A stretch of 32,864 nt of DNA from an uncultured Lactobacillus sp. (GCF_944327175.1 NZ_CALVGT010000048.1:1-32864), one strand, 5' to 3'. Shown: positions 1-8,212, counted from the stretch's first letter. Numbers and translations: made by a program. Notes: a model not told the origin generated them from the letters alone.

Positions 1-2
1 TC

Positions 3-68
3 ATCATCCAGTCCGAAAGGGTAGACAATATCCAAGACCTCTACGGTTTCAAGGTTCTGTTAGTTTAA
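3..68 (+). CDS. Partial C-terminus of an unidentified protein
   Basis: The third frame is open from the window edge to a TAA at 66-68 and reads as a plausible C-terminal tail ending in DLYGFKVLLV. About 21 codons are visible, too few to assign a family. It could be the end of a real gene or of a decayed one. Nothing else supports it. Confidence 0.25.
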   Translation: MIQSERVDNIQDLYGFKVLLV

Positions 69-129
69 ACTATCGAATTTCGTAAAAAACAGTCAATCGA
101 CTGCTTATTTGTCATACCCAAAAAGCAAA

Positions 130-160
130 AAAAACACTCATCAAACTTAGATGAGTGTCC
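130..160 (-). terminator. Intrinsic terminator (minus-strand reading)
   Basis: A perfect 9-bp stem (arms 134-142 and 150-158) encloses a 7-base loop. On the minus strand it is followed by a run of eight T. It would end transcripts coming from the GGDEF-like remnant at 195-560. Confidence 0.7.
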
Positions 161-194
161 TAAAGCATTCCCCGTTCAAAGTCAATGTCTTAAC

Positions 195-560
195 TTAATG
201 ACATTGCTGGTCCGGGTGCTGATGTTTTACTTCTCGTCTTATGTCTAAGTAATGACCAAAGTTGTTAATCGAGCAGACATATAGTTGAGTCAAGTCATCG
301 CCGGTATACTGGAGGGCCTTCCTGGCCTTGTCGATGGCCGACTTGATGCTTTCCCGGGGATTAGTGTAGTAGTAGATCCCGGCCTTGATTCCGCCAACAG
401 AGTAGTTGCGGAACACAAACTTCTGCAGCTGCTTAATTTTGGCGATATAATCGGTGTTGGTTGACAAGACCACGAAACGGTCGTCATTTTCATTGAAAGC
501 TTTCAAAATAATATTAGTAGTAAAAAATAACAAATGTTTTGCTGACATAGAAAGATACAA
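195..560 (-). pseudogene. Remnant of a GGDEF-EAL type signalling protein
   Basis: This minus-strand reading frame of about 120 codons resembles the back half of a degenerate GGDEF domain as found in lactobacillar GGDEF-EAL proteins. It has a NDDRFVVLS strand, a GGIKAGIYYY strand where GGDEF proteins have their conserved late strand, a helix containing AIDKARKAL, and then LDIRREVKHQH, which resembles the linker into an EAL domain. It stops at TAA 195-197 just where EAL would begin. The N-terminal end has no convincing start or ribosome site (TTG at the 5' end, ATG at 546-548) and abuts the divergent SGNH hydrolase gene. I read it as a fragment with both ends lost, unlikely to have cyclase activity. 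The family call rests on pattern recognition by eye. Confidence 0.5.
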
Positions 561-1145
561 ATGCGAATTATATTACTCGGTGACAGCATCTTTGCCCGAA
601 AAGAAGGCCTGGATCAGCCTAGAATCAACTGGACCCTGAAAGAGAAAAAGGCAGATCTGGAAATCGACAATACGGCGGTGTCCGGCATCAATTCCGGTGC
701 CCTTTTAGCCCTGTTAGGGGACCTGGCCTTGAAGCGGCCCCGGGCTGACCAGCTTTTCTTGATGGTGGGCGTTAATGACGCAGCCAGCCATAAGCAAGTA
801 CCACTAGACCAGTACCGGAAGAACCTCCAGGCCATTGTCTCCGCCCTGGTCTGCTTTTATCCCGGGGCCAAAACCGTCCTGGTCTCCGGGCCGGCGGTGG
901 ATGAAGCTAAGCAGCAGGGGCGGACCAACGCAAAACTGGCAAAGTATGCTAAAGTAATGGAGGAAGTCGCGGCTGAATACCAGCTTGCCTATGCCGACTT
1001 TTTCACGGCTATGCTGAGGGAGGGAGACCTGAAAGCCCTGTGCCGGGGAGAGCTTGACGACGGCCTGCATTTCGGCCCGCGCGGTTATCGATTGCTGGCA
1101 GCGGAAATGATGAAGCAGCTGCCCAAGGAAGAGGTTAAACAATGA
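561..1145 (+). CDS. SGNH/GDSL-family esterase or lipase
   Basis: Predicted cytosolic serine hydrolase of the SGNH fold, 194 residues, which is usual for small family members. Visible motifs are block I GDSI near residues 7-10 (nucleophile Ser9), block III VGVND (Asn of the oxyanion hole) and block V DDGLHFGPRGY with the catalytic Asp and His. No signal peptide or membrane segment is seen, so it probably acts on a soluble acyl ester, perhaps an acyl carbohydrate or lysophospholipid; the substrate cannot be read from the sequence. The start at 561 fits the fold, which begins directly with the first beta strand, although the upstream Shine-Dalgarno is weak. The stop overlaps the start of the next gene by four bases (ATGA), implying translational coupling with the histidine phosphatase. 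Confidence 0.85.
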   Translation: MRIILLGDSIFARKEGLDQPRINWTLKEKKADLEIDNTAVSGINSGALLALLGDLALKRPRADQLFLMVGVNDAASHKQVPLDQYRKNLQAIVSALVCFYPGAKTVLVSGPAVDEAKQQGRTNAKLAKYAKVMEEVAAEYQLAYADFFTAMLREGDLKALCRGELDDGLHFGPRGYRLLAAEMMKQLPKEEVKQ

Positions 1146-1795
1146 AGAAGATCTACGTGGTTCGCCATGGCCGGACCTATTTGAACAAGTACCAGCGCCT
1201 GCAGGGCTGGTCTGACGCCCCTTTGACTGAAGAAGGGATCAAGGGCGCCCACCGGATGGGGAAGGCCTTGAAGGATCAGCATTTTGACCTGGTGGCCTCC
1301 AGCGATTTGAAGCGGGCGGCTGACACCCGAAAGATCATCGTTTCCGAAAACGACAACTGGGAGTCAACCAAGATGACCCAGACCGCTGACTTGCGGGAGC
1401 TCTTTTTCGGCTATTACGAGGCCTTCCATGATACGGAAGGGGTAGCGGCGGCCTTCAAGTCCACCAAGTACCCCCGCCTGGTTGACGCGGTCAAGGACGG
1501 CTACACTTGGCGGGAAATCGGGGACTTGTTTCACGCGGCTGACCCGGAGGGGGATGCTGAAAGCGGGAGCGAGTTTGAAGACCGCCTGAAGCGGGGGATT
1601 AACTATCTGGTCAACTATGATGAGTCAGAGCGGATCCTTTTGGTTGGCCACGCCTGCGTCATCCACTGCCTGGCCTGCATCTACGGGGGCAAGCAGCTCA
1701 GAACGGACTTGCCTAAGCACAACGAGATGACGGTCTTGAATGTCGATGATAACGGCCAGGTCAGCCTGGAAGAATTTGGCCGGCTGATGTACTGA
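1142..1795 (+). CDS. Histidine phosphatase superfamily (phosphoglycerate mutase-like) protein
   Basis: A 217-residue protein of the branch-1 histidine phosphatase family. The N-terminus carries the RHG signature (Arg8, His9, phosphorylated in the mechanism). Arg58 and Glu86 sit where the phosphate pocket and acid residue are expected, and the second catalytic histidine is His170 in LLVGHA. The length and the lack of mutase-specific insertions suggest a phosphatase of small phosphoesters rather than glycolytic Gpm. A purine-rich ribosome site (GGAAGAGG) lies at the end of the preceding gene, with which it overlaps by four bases. Substrate unknown. Confidence 0.88.
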   Translation: MKKIYVVRHGRTYLNKYQRLQGWSDAPLTEEGIKGAHRMGKALKDQHFDLVASSDLKRAADTRKIIVSENDNWESTKMTQTADLRELFFGYYEAFHDTEGVAAAFKSTKYPRLVDAVKDGYTWREIGDLFHAADPEGDAESGSEFEDRLKRGINYLVNYDESERILLVGHACVIHCLACIYGGKQLRTDLPKHNEMTVLNVDDNGQVSLEEFGRLMY

Positions 1796-1869
1796 TTTTT
1801 TGCCTGCAGGCCTATAATAGGATGTAGGAAAAGTAGGGAAAGATCTATCGAAAATGGTAGGTGAGACAG

Positions 1870-2691
1870 ATGATTAGTAAAGAAAACAAGTTGCTGATCC
1901 GGCGCTATCTTTACGCCATGATCAACATGTACGGCATTATTCCGCTGAGACACGCGTACCATATTTTCAGCCACCAGAACCCCTTGCTCAACATTGACGA
2001 GGACGATTTCTGGGAATTCACCATGCTGGACCAGAGCGACCAGGACTATAATATCGCTGGTGAAGGGGAGCTGCTGGTAGAAGAGCGCGGCGAAGACGAG
2101 GATGAGGAATTCTACCTTTACGGCGACTGGGTCTTGATGGACCTGCCGCAGGATTTCAAGCAGATCAAAAAGCTCCAGCACAACCGCCTCTATTACGTGC
2201 CGGAGAAGGATGAATTTTTGCGCCGGGAAAACGAATGGTACTATGAACGGACCACGGCGACGGAAGAGTACCGCCAGTATCTGAAAGACAGCAATCCGGG
2301 CCTTAGCGACGACCGGTTGGAAGAAGCCTTCTTTGAAGCCTTGACTCAGCTGCACTCTGTCAGCTACGGCAAGACGGTGGAAGAGACCATCAACGCCGTG
2401 CCCCGGTCCTTGCGCCTGATTGGCTTCACTGTCACTGACGAGCAGGAAGATGAACTGCGGGACCTGCTCAGACGGATGCTGGACGGGACCCGGCAAGAAG
2501 CTTTGCGGGGGAAGATGTACAAGTACCACAAGCTGCCGACCGCTTTGGAAATCATTGAGACGGAAGGCTTGACCCCGGAAAACATCTCCCGGATCCACAG
2601 TGGGAAAATCGATGCCATGGAACTGGTGCCCCAGATCGAACTCAAGCAGCCCGACTTGGCCCAGCAGCTGGCTACGATTTACCAGCAGTAA
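1870..2691 (+). CDS. Conserved hypothetical cytosolic protein, acidic centre
   Basis: I do not recognise a functional family. The 273-residue product is soluble, rich in Glu and Asp (a strongly acidic stretch near residues 74-82) and mostly helical by appearance. Its N-terminus resembles short helical repeats (RRYLYAMINMYGIIPLRHAY), and the C-terminus contains several small helices. It is reminiscent of the SEC-C/YecA-associated hypothetical proteins of lactobacilli, but no C-terminal SEC-C zinc motif is present. I chose ATG 1870 over the in-frame GTG at 1861 because AGGTGA at 1859-1864 is correctly spaced only for the ATG. A terminator follows at about 2710. Confidence 0.7.
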   Translation: MISKENKLLIRRYLYAMINMYGIIPLRHAYHIFSHQNPLLNIDEDDFWEFTMLDQSDQDYNIAGEGELLVEERGEDEDEEFYLYGDWVLMDLPQDFKQIKKLQHNRLYYVPEKDEFLRRENEWYYERTTATEEYRQYLKDSNPGLSDDRLEEAFFEALTQLHSVSYGKTVEETINAVPRSLRLIGFTVTDEQEDELRDLLRRMLDGTRQEALRGKMYKYHKLPTALEIIETEGLTPENISRIHSGKIDAMELVPQIELKQPDLAQQLATIYQQ

Positions 2692-2708
2692 GGTAAAATT
2701 AAACAAAG

Positions 2709-2750
2709 TAAAAGGCGAAACTCGGTTGAAGAGCTTCGTCTTTTCTTTTG
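2709..2750 (+). terminator. Intrinsic terminator
   Basis: AAGGCGAA pairs with TTCGTCTT (one G-T pair) around a short loop, followed by TTTTCTTTTG. It lies 20 bases beyond the preceding stop codon. Confidence 0.6.
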
Positions 2751-2772
2751 TCTGCTTTCTTGCAGCTTATTT

Positions 2773-2850
2773 TTAATAGCCGCGGCTGACCTTGCCGCCA
2801 CTGGCGCCGCTGAAGACGGGCAGGCCGGCGGCTCCTAAAAGCAGGTCTAG
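2773..2850 (-). pseudogene. Possible C-terminal gene fragment
   Basis: Read on the minus strand this GC-rich stretch encodes LLLGAAGLPVFSGASGGKV-like sequence ending in a TAA at 2773-2775, with an in-frame TAG about 12 codons upstream of the glycine-rich part. Its composition resembles coding DNA of this genome more than the AT-rich DNA on either side. I cannot name the family. It occupies part of the 380-base gap between genes. Confidence 0.25.
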
Positions 2851-2876
2851 TGGCTAAGCACCGGGGATGACACTAG

Positions 2877-2952
2877 ATATACACAACTTTCATAGAAGTT
2901 ATCCACAATATATCGTAGTTACTTACAGGAGTAAGGCCCAAGATGTGGAAAA
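2877..2952. promoter_or_regulatory. Cluster of DnaA-box-like sites
   Basis: A perfect TTATCCACA box lies at 2899-2907. A one-mismatch box ATATACACA is at 2877-2885, and TTTTCCACA lies on the minus strand at 2944-2952. All are in AT-rich non-coding DNA. No dnaA or dnaN gene is near, so this is not an obvious replication origin; it may bind DnaA for regulation or titration. Confidence 0.4.
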
Positions 2953-3072
2953 AGGAAAACTGGGCTAAGATAAACTGAAAGCAATTTTTTGCACTGCTTT
3001 AGCTTTTTGTCTATAATGGAAACTTAATACGCCTAATGGAAACAAGCAATGTAATGGAAATAAGGAGGCCAC

Positions 3073-3786
3073 ATGCGCTATCAGCAAATTATCCTGGACG
3101 TTGACGACACCTTGCTCGACACTGAAGCAACGGTCCACGACTCCCTGGTTCAACTCTTCAAATCCCATGGCTGGGAGATCAGTGACGAATTTGAAAAAGA
3201 ATTCCACGCCTACAACCAGGGCCTCTGGCGCCGGCTGGAGAAAGGCGAGCTGACCTTGGACCAACTCTATGAGGTCATGTTCCCGGATATTATCAAAAAG
3301 TACTGCGGGGTTGAAGTCGACGGGATGGAGACCGCTGACGAATTTCACAGCTACTTCCACACCGGCCACAAGCTCCTGCCCGGGGTCAAGGACACCCTCC
3401 GCTATGCCAAAAGACTGGGCTACAACCTGGCGGTTTTGAGCAACGGGGAGCAGTTTGGCCAGGAGCACCGGCTGGAATTAGCCGGGATCAGACACTACTT
3501 TGACCTGGTCGTGACCAGCCAGGAAGCCGGGGTGCAGAAGCCGAACGCGGAAATTTTTGACTACTTTTTCGCCAGAAGCGGCTACAGCCCCAACCAGACA
3601 GTCTTCTTCGGCGACGGTCTGTCCTCTGACATCATGGGGGCGGAAAACTATGGCTTTGCCAGCATCTGGTACAACCACCGCCACCGGCAGAAGACCCTGC
3701 CGGTTCACCCCCTCTTTGAGGTGGACAACTACGCCCAGTTCCAGCGGATCTTGAAAAAAGATTTCGCCCCGACCGCTCTGCGTTAG
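3073..3786 (+). CDS. yjjG: HAD-superfamily hydrolase, YjjG-like nucleotidase
   Basis: A 237-residue haloacid dehalogenase-type phosphatase. Motif I is DVDDT (Asp9, Asp11), motif II is LSNG, the motif III lysine is in QKPN, and motif IV is FFGDGLSSD. The DxDDTLLDTE start, the helical cap inserted after motif I and the overall length match the YjjG/YfnB group of pyrimidine nucleotidases, which hydrolyse non-canonical nucleoside monophosphates. The ribosome site AAGGAGG at 3062-3068 is ideal for ATG 3073. A second HAD gene follows 50 bases downstream, and the two may be cotranscribed. Family is clear, substrate is inferred. Confidence 0.85.
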   Translation: MRYQQIILDVDDTLLDTEATVHDSLVQLFKSHGWEISDEFEKEFHAYNQGLWRRLEKGELTLDQLYEVMFPDIIKKYCGVEVDGMETADEFHSYFHTGHKLLPGVKDTLRYAKRLGYNLAVLSNGEQFGQEHRLELAGIRHYFDLVVTSQEAGVQKPNAEIFDYFFARSGYSPNQTVFFGDGLSSDIMGAENYGFASIWYNHRHRQKTLPVHPLFEVDNYAQFQRILKKDFAPTALR

Positions 3787-3836
3787 TTTCCGTGTATACT
3801 TAAAGTAAGTAGACTTTAAGAAGGACTTGGGGAAAA

Positions 3837-4475
3837 ATGGAAAATTACTTTTTTGATTTCGACGGCACGATCTGTGAATCGCGCCACATTTACGCGGCCA
3901 GCGTGCAGAAGGCCTTTGAGGTCCGGGGAGTCAAGGTACCAAGCACCGAAGACATCTACCAGGCCATGGGGATCCCGATCGACGTTTCAATCGCCCGCTG
4001 GGCCCAGGAAGGGCACAGAAGCGACCTGGCCCAGACCCTGTTTGAGGAAAGCATGGCGGAATACAAGCTGCTGGAGGACGACCAGGTCCGCCTTTTTCCA
4101 GGGATCGTGAAGACCTTGACTCAGCTGAAACTGGCTGGCAAGCAGCTCTTCGTCTGCTCTAGCAAGACCCACCCGGAAATTGCTCATAATCTGGAAAATC
4201 TGGGCCTGCTGGATCTGTTCGTTGATTTTGTGGGGGCCGATGAGGTGGTCAACCACAAGCCGGCCAGTGATGAAATCGACCTTTTGGTCAAGCGGCATGG
4301 TTTGAACTTAAGCGAGTCGGTTATGCTGGGGGATGCCAAGTACGATATCCGGATGGGGAAGAACGCCGGCTGCGCGACCTGCGCCTGCACCTGGGGCGCT
4401 TTTGACCCGGCCAGCCTGAAGAAGGAAAAGGCTGACTACACGGTCGGCTATCCCCTGGAAATTTTGGCGATCTAG
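3837..4475 (+). CDS. HAD-superfamily hydrolase, phosphoglycolate phosphatase-like
   Basis: A 212-residue HAD phosphatase. Motif I is FDFDGT (Asp7, Asp9), motif II is VCSSK, the motif III lysine is in NHKPAS, and motif IV is MLGDAKYDIRMGKNAG. The layout fits the Gph/PGP-like subgroup with a small helical cap. The ribosome site is GGACTTGGGG just before ATG 3837. Such enzymes dephosphorylate small sugar or glycolate phosphates, or act in pyrophosphate or nucleotide housekeeping; the exact substrate cannot be told. It sits between another HAD gene and exonuclease III, all on the same strand with short gaps. Confidence 0.85.
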   Translation: MENYFFDFDGTICESRHIYAASVQKAFEVRGVKVPSTEDIYQAMGIPIDVSIARWAQEGHRSDLAQTLFEESMAEYKLLEDDQVRLFPGIVKTLTQLKLAGKQLFVCSSKTHPEIAHNLENLGLLDLFVDFVGADEVVNHKPASDEIDLLVKRHGLNLSESVMLGDAKYDIRMGKNAGCATCACTWGAFDPASLKKEKADYTVGYPLEILAI

Positions 4476-4530
4476 AAAAATAAAGAGTAAAAACAACAAA
4501 GAGTAAAGAAAAGAAGAAAGTGAAGATAAA

Positions 4531-5358
4531 ATGCGACTGATTTCTTGGAACATTGATTCATTGAACGCGGCCTTGACGGGGACTTCCCCGCGGGCGGAAA
4601 TGACCCGGGGGGTCTTGAAAAACTTGCATGACCTGGATCCAGATGTCCTGGCCTTGCAAGAGACCAAGCTGCCGGCCAGCGGGCCAAGCAAGAAGCACCA
4701 GGCGGCTCTGGCTGACCTTTTTCCGGAATACGATTTCGTTTGGCGGTCCAGCATGGAGCCAGCCCGGAAGGGTTACGCGGGCACGATGTTTTTGTACAAA
4801 AAGGGCCTGGACCCGGTAGTGACCCGGCCGGAAATCGGGGCACCGGAGCCGATGGACTTTGAAGGGCGGATTTTGACTCTGGAATTCCCGGACTTTTACG
4901 TGACCCAGGTCTACACGCCAAATGCCGGCAACGGCTTGGTCCGCTTGGGCGACCGGCAGGAATGGGACAAGTGCTACCGGGCCTACCTGGAAGAATTGGA
5001 TAAAAAGAAGCCAGTCCTGGCCAGCGGGGACTTTAACGCCGCCTACCAGGAAATCGACTTGAAGCACCCGGAAAACAACCACCATTCAGCCGGCTTTACG
5101 GATGAAGAAAGAGCGGGCTTTGGCCAGCTTTTGGCGGCGGGGTTCACGGATACCTTCCGCCAGATCCATGGCCAGGTGGAAGGGGTCTACTCCTGGTGGG
5201 CCCAGCGGGTGCGGACGGCCAAGGCCAACAATTCCGGCTGGAGAATCGACTACTGGCTGGTTTCCAACCGCCTGGCCGGCCAGGTGGAGAAGTCGGAAAT
5301 GATCGCGACTGGGGAAAGAGCGGATCATTGTCCAATTTTATTGGAAATTAAGCTGTAA
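4531..5358 (+). CDS. exoA: Exodeoxyribonuclease III / AP endonuclease
   Basis: A 275-residue endonuclease/exonuclease/phosphatase-fold protein, the usual length for gram-positive ExoA. Visible catalytic residues are Asn7 (SWNIDS), Glu44 (LQETK), Tyr128 (QVYTPNAG), Asp167 and Asn169 (GDFN), Asp240 (GWRIDY) and the Asp265-His266 pair (ADHCPI). The family cleaves 5' of abasic sites and removes 3' blocking groups in base excision repair, using Mg2+. The upstream region is A-rich with GAAAGTGAAG as a plausible ribosome site. The preceding gene ends 55 bases upstream. Confidence 0.93.
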   Translation: MRLISWNIDSLNAALTGTSPRAEMTRGVLKNLHDLDPDVLALQETKLPASGPSKKHQAALADLFPEYDFVWRSSMEPARKGYAGTMFLYKKGLDPVVTRPEIGAPEPMDFEGRILTLEFPDFYVTQVYTPNAGNGLVRLGDRQEWDKCYRAYLEELDKKKPVLASGDFNAAYQEIDLKHPENNHHSAGFTDEERAGFGQLLAAGFTDTFRQIHGQVEGVYSWWAQRVRTAKANNSGWRIDYWLVSNRLAGQVEKSEMIATGERADHCPILLEIKL

Positions 5359-5446
5359 TTCGGTTACAATTAGAAACTAGATGATGAAAAAACAAAGAAT
5401 TTTTAGCAAAGAATTTTAGTATAAAGTATATGAGGCGTATGTGTAT

Positions 5447-5986
5447 ATGAAGAGATTAGAAAAAGGGATCATCGCTCTGATCCTGGTCATTTTTGCCGGT
5501 ACGGCGATTATGGCCTTCACGAGCGGTGGCCAGAAAGCGGAAAGCAGTTCAGATGCTTTCGATACTTCAGAGTACCGGAAGGCGGTCAAGTCAACCGATA
5601 ACCACCACTTCAAGAACTTGAAGGTGAAATTGACCGGCGAGAAGGGCAAGATTACTGGCATCCTGCCTAAGTCGCCGACTTCAATCAGCCTGCTCAAGCA
5701 GTGGAAGAGCAAGAAAATTGACTTGAGCTTCAAGGCCAGCAAGAAGGACGGCCTGCTTGTCAGCACGCAGAAGGTCAAGTTGCCGACTTCTAAGATGCAG
5801 GAACTGACCCATGCCATGACTGGCGAGATTGGCTATGATCCAGCTAGTGACAAGCTTTTGATTTTTGCCGGCGACAAGAACTACAGCCAAGGCTTCTACC
5901 CGCTGGGCCGCTTGAAGAGAAACGGTCCAAGCTCAGTATCTTTAAGTGCTAGCCAGGAGCCGCTGGAATTAAGTTTTACAGATTAA
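5447..5986 (+). CDS. Membrane-anchored extracellular hypothetical protein
   Basis: A 179-residue protein with a short basic start (MKRLEKG), one hydrophobic segment at about residues 8-24 and no lipobox cysteine, so probably a signal anchor with the remainder outside the cell. The exported part is lysine- and serine-rich and looks beta-structured. I do not recognise a family. ATG 5447 is preferred to GTG 5441 because AGGCG at 5433-5437 is better spaced. A terminator follows directly. It stands alone between a DNA repair gene and a dehydrogenase, so context gives no clue. Confidence 0.7.
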   Translation: MKRLEKGIIALILVIFAGTAIMAFTSGGQKAESSSDAFDTSEYRKAVKSTDNHHFKNLKVKLTGEKGKITGILPKSPTSISLLKQWKSKKIDLSFKASKKDGLLVSTQKVKLPTSKMQELTHAMTGEIGYDPASDKLLIFAGDKNYSQGFYPLGRLKRNGPSSVSLSASQEPLELSFTD

Positions 5987-5991
5987 ACAGG

Positions 5992-6023
5992 AGGACTTTC
6001 GTTTTTGCGGAAGTCCTTTTGTT
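5992..6023 (+). terminator. Intrinsic terminator
   Basis: AGGACTT (5992-5998) pairs with AAGTCCT (6011-6017), followed by TTTTGTTTTT. It lies six bases after the preceding stop codon. Confidence 0.75.
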
Positions 6024-6159
6024 TTTCCTTTGTTTTCTGAATTTTTAACCAGGTTCCAACTTTTTTAATTAAGTAAGGCTTGCACTTTAGCCAAACTTGT
6101 TTTATTGTTGATTATGAGAAAATGATTGATGACATATTAAAAATAAGGAGGAATCTTTG

Positions 6160-7068
6160 ATGAGAAAAGTAGCAGTGATCGGCATGGGACACGTTGGGGC
6201 CACGGCAGCCTTTATTCTGTTTACCCACGGGGTAGCGGACGAATTGGTCTTGCTGGACAAGAATGAGACCAAGTGCCGGGCTGAATGGGGCGACTTGCGC
6301 GACACCCTGGGCAGAAACGACTTCTATGTCAACGTCAAGTGGGGCGACTGGAAAGAGCTGGCGGACGCTGACTTGATCATCACCGCTTTTGGTGACGTGG
6401 CGGCCTCAATCAAGACAGGCGACCGCTTTGCGGAATTCCCGATCAACACCAAGAACGCGGTTGAAGTTGGCCAGAAGATCAAGGACAGCGGCTTCAAGGG
6501 CGTCATCATCAACATCTCCAACCCTTGTGACGTGGTAACCTCCATCTTGCAAAAGGTGACTGGCCTGCCAAAGAGCCAGGTCTTCGGGACCGGGACCTTC
6601 CTGGACACTTCCAGAATGCAGCGGGTTGTCGGGGAAAAGCTGGGCCAGGACCCGAGAAACGTGTCCGGCTTCAACCTGGGCGAGCACGGGTCCAGCCAGT
6701 TCACGGCCTGGTCAACTGTTTGGGTCAACAACCGGCCAGCCAAGGACCTCTTCAATGAAGCAGAGAAAGAAGAAATGGACCGCTTGAGCAAGGACAATGC
6801 CTTCATGGTCGGCAAGGGCAAGGGCTACACCTGCTACGCTGTCGCTACCTGCGCGGTCCGTTTGGCCAGAGCCGTCTTCTCTGACGCCAAGTTCTACGGC
6901 CCGACCAGTTGCTACGTTGAATCTCTGGGGACCTACATCGGCTACCCGTCAATCGTTGGCAAGCATGGGGTAGAAGAAGTGCCAGTTCTGGACTTGCCAG
7001 CTGACGAACAAGGCAAGCTGGAAGCTTCCGCTAAGAAGCTGAAGGACAGCCTGGCCAGCTTGGAATAA
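6160..7068 (+). CDS. L-2-hydroxyisocaproate dehydrogenase-like L-2-hydroxyacid dehydrogenase
   Basis: A 302-residue member of the LDH/MDH superfamily. It has the NAD-binding loop GMGHVG (residues 8-13), the substrate arginine region GDRFAE, the TGTFLDTSRMQR motif with the catalytic Asp and substrate Arg, and NLGEHGSSQF with the catalytic His. GDRFAE, NLGEHGxSQFxAWSTV and KGYTxYxVAT resemble the L-HicDH of Weissella confusa more than true L-LDH, so branched or aromatic 2-oxoacids are likelier substrates than pyruvate. A perfect AAGGAGG at 6145-6151 selects ATG 6160 over TTG 6157. It is monocistronic, closed by a strong terminator at 7108-7134. The product may serve NADH reoxidation or keto-acid disposal. 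Confidence 0.85.
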   Translation: MRKVAVIGMGHVGATAAFILFTHGVADELVLLDKNETKCRAEWGDLRDTLGRNDFYVNVKWGDWKELADADLIITAFGDVAASIKTGDRFAEFPINTKNAVEVGQKIKDSGFKGVIINISNPCDVVTSILQKVTGLPKSQVFGTGTFLDTSRMQRVVGEKLGQDPRNVSGFNLGEHGSSQFTAWSTVWVNNRPAKDLFNEAEKEEMDRLSKDNAFMVGKGKGYTCYAVATCAVRLARAVFSDAKFYGPTSCYVESLGTYIGYPSIVGKHGVEEVPVLDLPADEQGKLEASAKKLKDSLASLE

Positions 7069-7107
7069 TTAAAACAATTCTAATGATTCAAAAAGTTTTA
7101 GCGTAAG

Positions 7108-7136
7108 AAAATCCTCCCGGACGGGAGGATTTTTGT
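7108..7136 (+). terminator. Intrinsic terminator
   Basis: AAAATCCTCCCG pairs with CGGGAGGATTTT around a very short loop, followed by a T run. A TATAAT box for the following gene lies at 7137-7142, directly after it. Confidence 0.9.
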
Positions 7137-7189
7137 TATAATAAGCTAAATTACAAAAAGTAAGTGATGTATTTGATAGGAGGTAAAAA

Positions 7190-8047
7190 ATGACTTTGCA
7201 TGGTTTGGAAGATACTTACGAATTAGCCAATGGGGTCAAGATCCCGGTGATCGGTTTCGGGACCTGGCAGACGCCAGACGGGGACGTGGCCCAAGAAGCA
7301 GTTGAGACAGCCTTGAATGCCGGCTACCGGCATATCGACACGGCCGCGGCTTATGGTAATGAAGCCAGCGTGGGCCGGGCCATCAAGCGTAGCGGTGTCA
7401 AGCGGAGCGACTTGTTCGTGACCAGCAAGCTTTGGAACGGGTCCCACAGCTATGAAGGGGCCAAGGCGGCTATTGACGACAGCCTGCTCAAGCTGGACAC
7501 GGACTACCTGGACCTGTACTTGATCCACTGGCCAAATCCAGTTGCCATCCGGGACCACTGGGCAGAGGGCAACGCGGAAGCCTGGTGGGCCATGGAAGAA
7601 GCTGTTCAGGCCGGCAAGATCCGGGCGATCGGGGTTTCCAACTTCCGCCGCCACCACCTGGAAGCCCTTTTGAAGACGGCAGAAATCAAGCCTGTGGTCA
7701 ACCAGATCTGCCTTAACCCAAATGACTTGCAAGCAGAAGTAACGGCCGCTAACAAGGAATATGGCCTTTTGAGCGAGGCTTACAGTCCTTTAGGGACGGG
7801 TGGCCTTTTGGGCAACGAGACCATTAAGGCAGTTGGGGCCAAGTACGGCAAGTCCAGCGCTCAGGTTTTGATCCGCTGGTCCCTGCAGCATAACTTTTTG
7901 CCACTGCCGAAGTCAGTCCACCCGGACTACATTAAGGCTAACGCCGAAGTCTTTGACTTTGAACTTACTGCAGACGACATGGCCAAGCTGGATGGCCTGC
8001 AAGGGATCGGCCAGCCTGTCCTGGATCCAGACCAAGCTGAATTTTAA
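7190..8047 (+). CDS. Aldo/keto reductase
   Basis: A 285-residue NADPH-dependent aldo/keto reductase of the (beta/alpha)8-barrel family. The catalytic tetrad is complete: Asp50, Tyr55, Lys80 and His113 (HWPNP). The C-terminal KSVHPDYIKAN segment is the usual NADPH 2'-phosphate site (normally K-S-x...R). Closest in look to the 2,5-diketo-gluconate reductase/YvgN group of firmicutes, which reduces aldehydes and small ketones such as methylglyoxal. AGGAGG at 7179-7184 is well placed for ATG 7190, and a TATAAT box at 7137-7142 marks a promoter in the gap. A perfect hairpin terminator follows. Confidence 0.9.
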   Translation: MTLHGLEDTYELANGVKIPVIGFGTWQTPDGDVAQEAVETALNAGYRHIDTAAAYGNEASVGRAIKRSGVKRSDLFVTSKLWNGSHSYEGAKAAIDDSLLKLDTDYLDLYLIHWPNPVAIRDHWAEGNAEAWWAMEEAVQAGKIRAIGVSNFRRHHLEALLKTAEIKPVVNQICLNPNDLQAEVTAANKEYGLLSEAYSPLGTGGLLGNETIKAVGAKYGKSSAQVLIRWSLQHNFLPLPKSVHPDYIKANAEVFDFELTADDMAKLDGLQGIGQPVLDPDQAEF

Positions 8048-8074
8048 AATGAAAAACTGAAAATATTTATAAGG

Positions 8075-8125
8075 AAGACTATATAATATACCAAAAAGTG
8101 AATTGGCAGTTATATAGTCTTTTTG
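8075..8125 (+). terminator. Intrinsic terminator with 12-bp perfect stem
   Basis: Arms at 8075-8086 and 8110-8121 (AAGACTATATAA and its exact complement) enclose a 23-base loop and are followed by T's. It ends the aldo/keto reductase transcript. Confidence 0.8.
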
Positions 8126-8212
8126 CATATATTAGGAAAAAAGAACAAAAATTGCTAAAAATTTTTTCAAAAAAATTTGGCGGCGTCCGAAAAAATAGGC
8201 TGGCAAATTAAA

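Noticed and set aside
1681-2706. A long open frame on the minus strand (341 codons)
   Set aside because: It lies opposite two well-supported plus-strand genes, has no ribosome site, and its composition is that of an antisense shadow in GC-rich coding DNA.
2877-2952. Replication origin
   Set aside because: Only three DnaA-like boxes, no dnaA, dnaN, gidA or other origin genes, and no strand-wide gene orientation switch here.
6160-7068. Housekeeping L-lactate dehydrogenase
   Set aside because: Its motifs follow L-2-hydroxyisocaproate dehydrogenase, and a standard L-LDH is present at 20260-21183.
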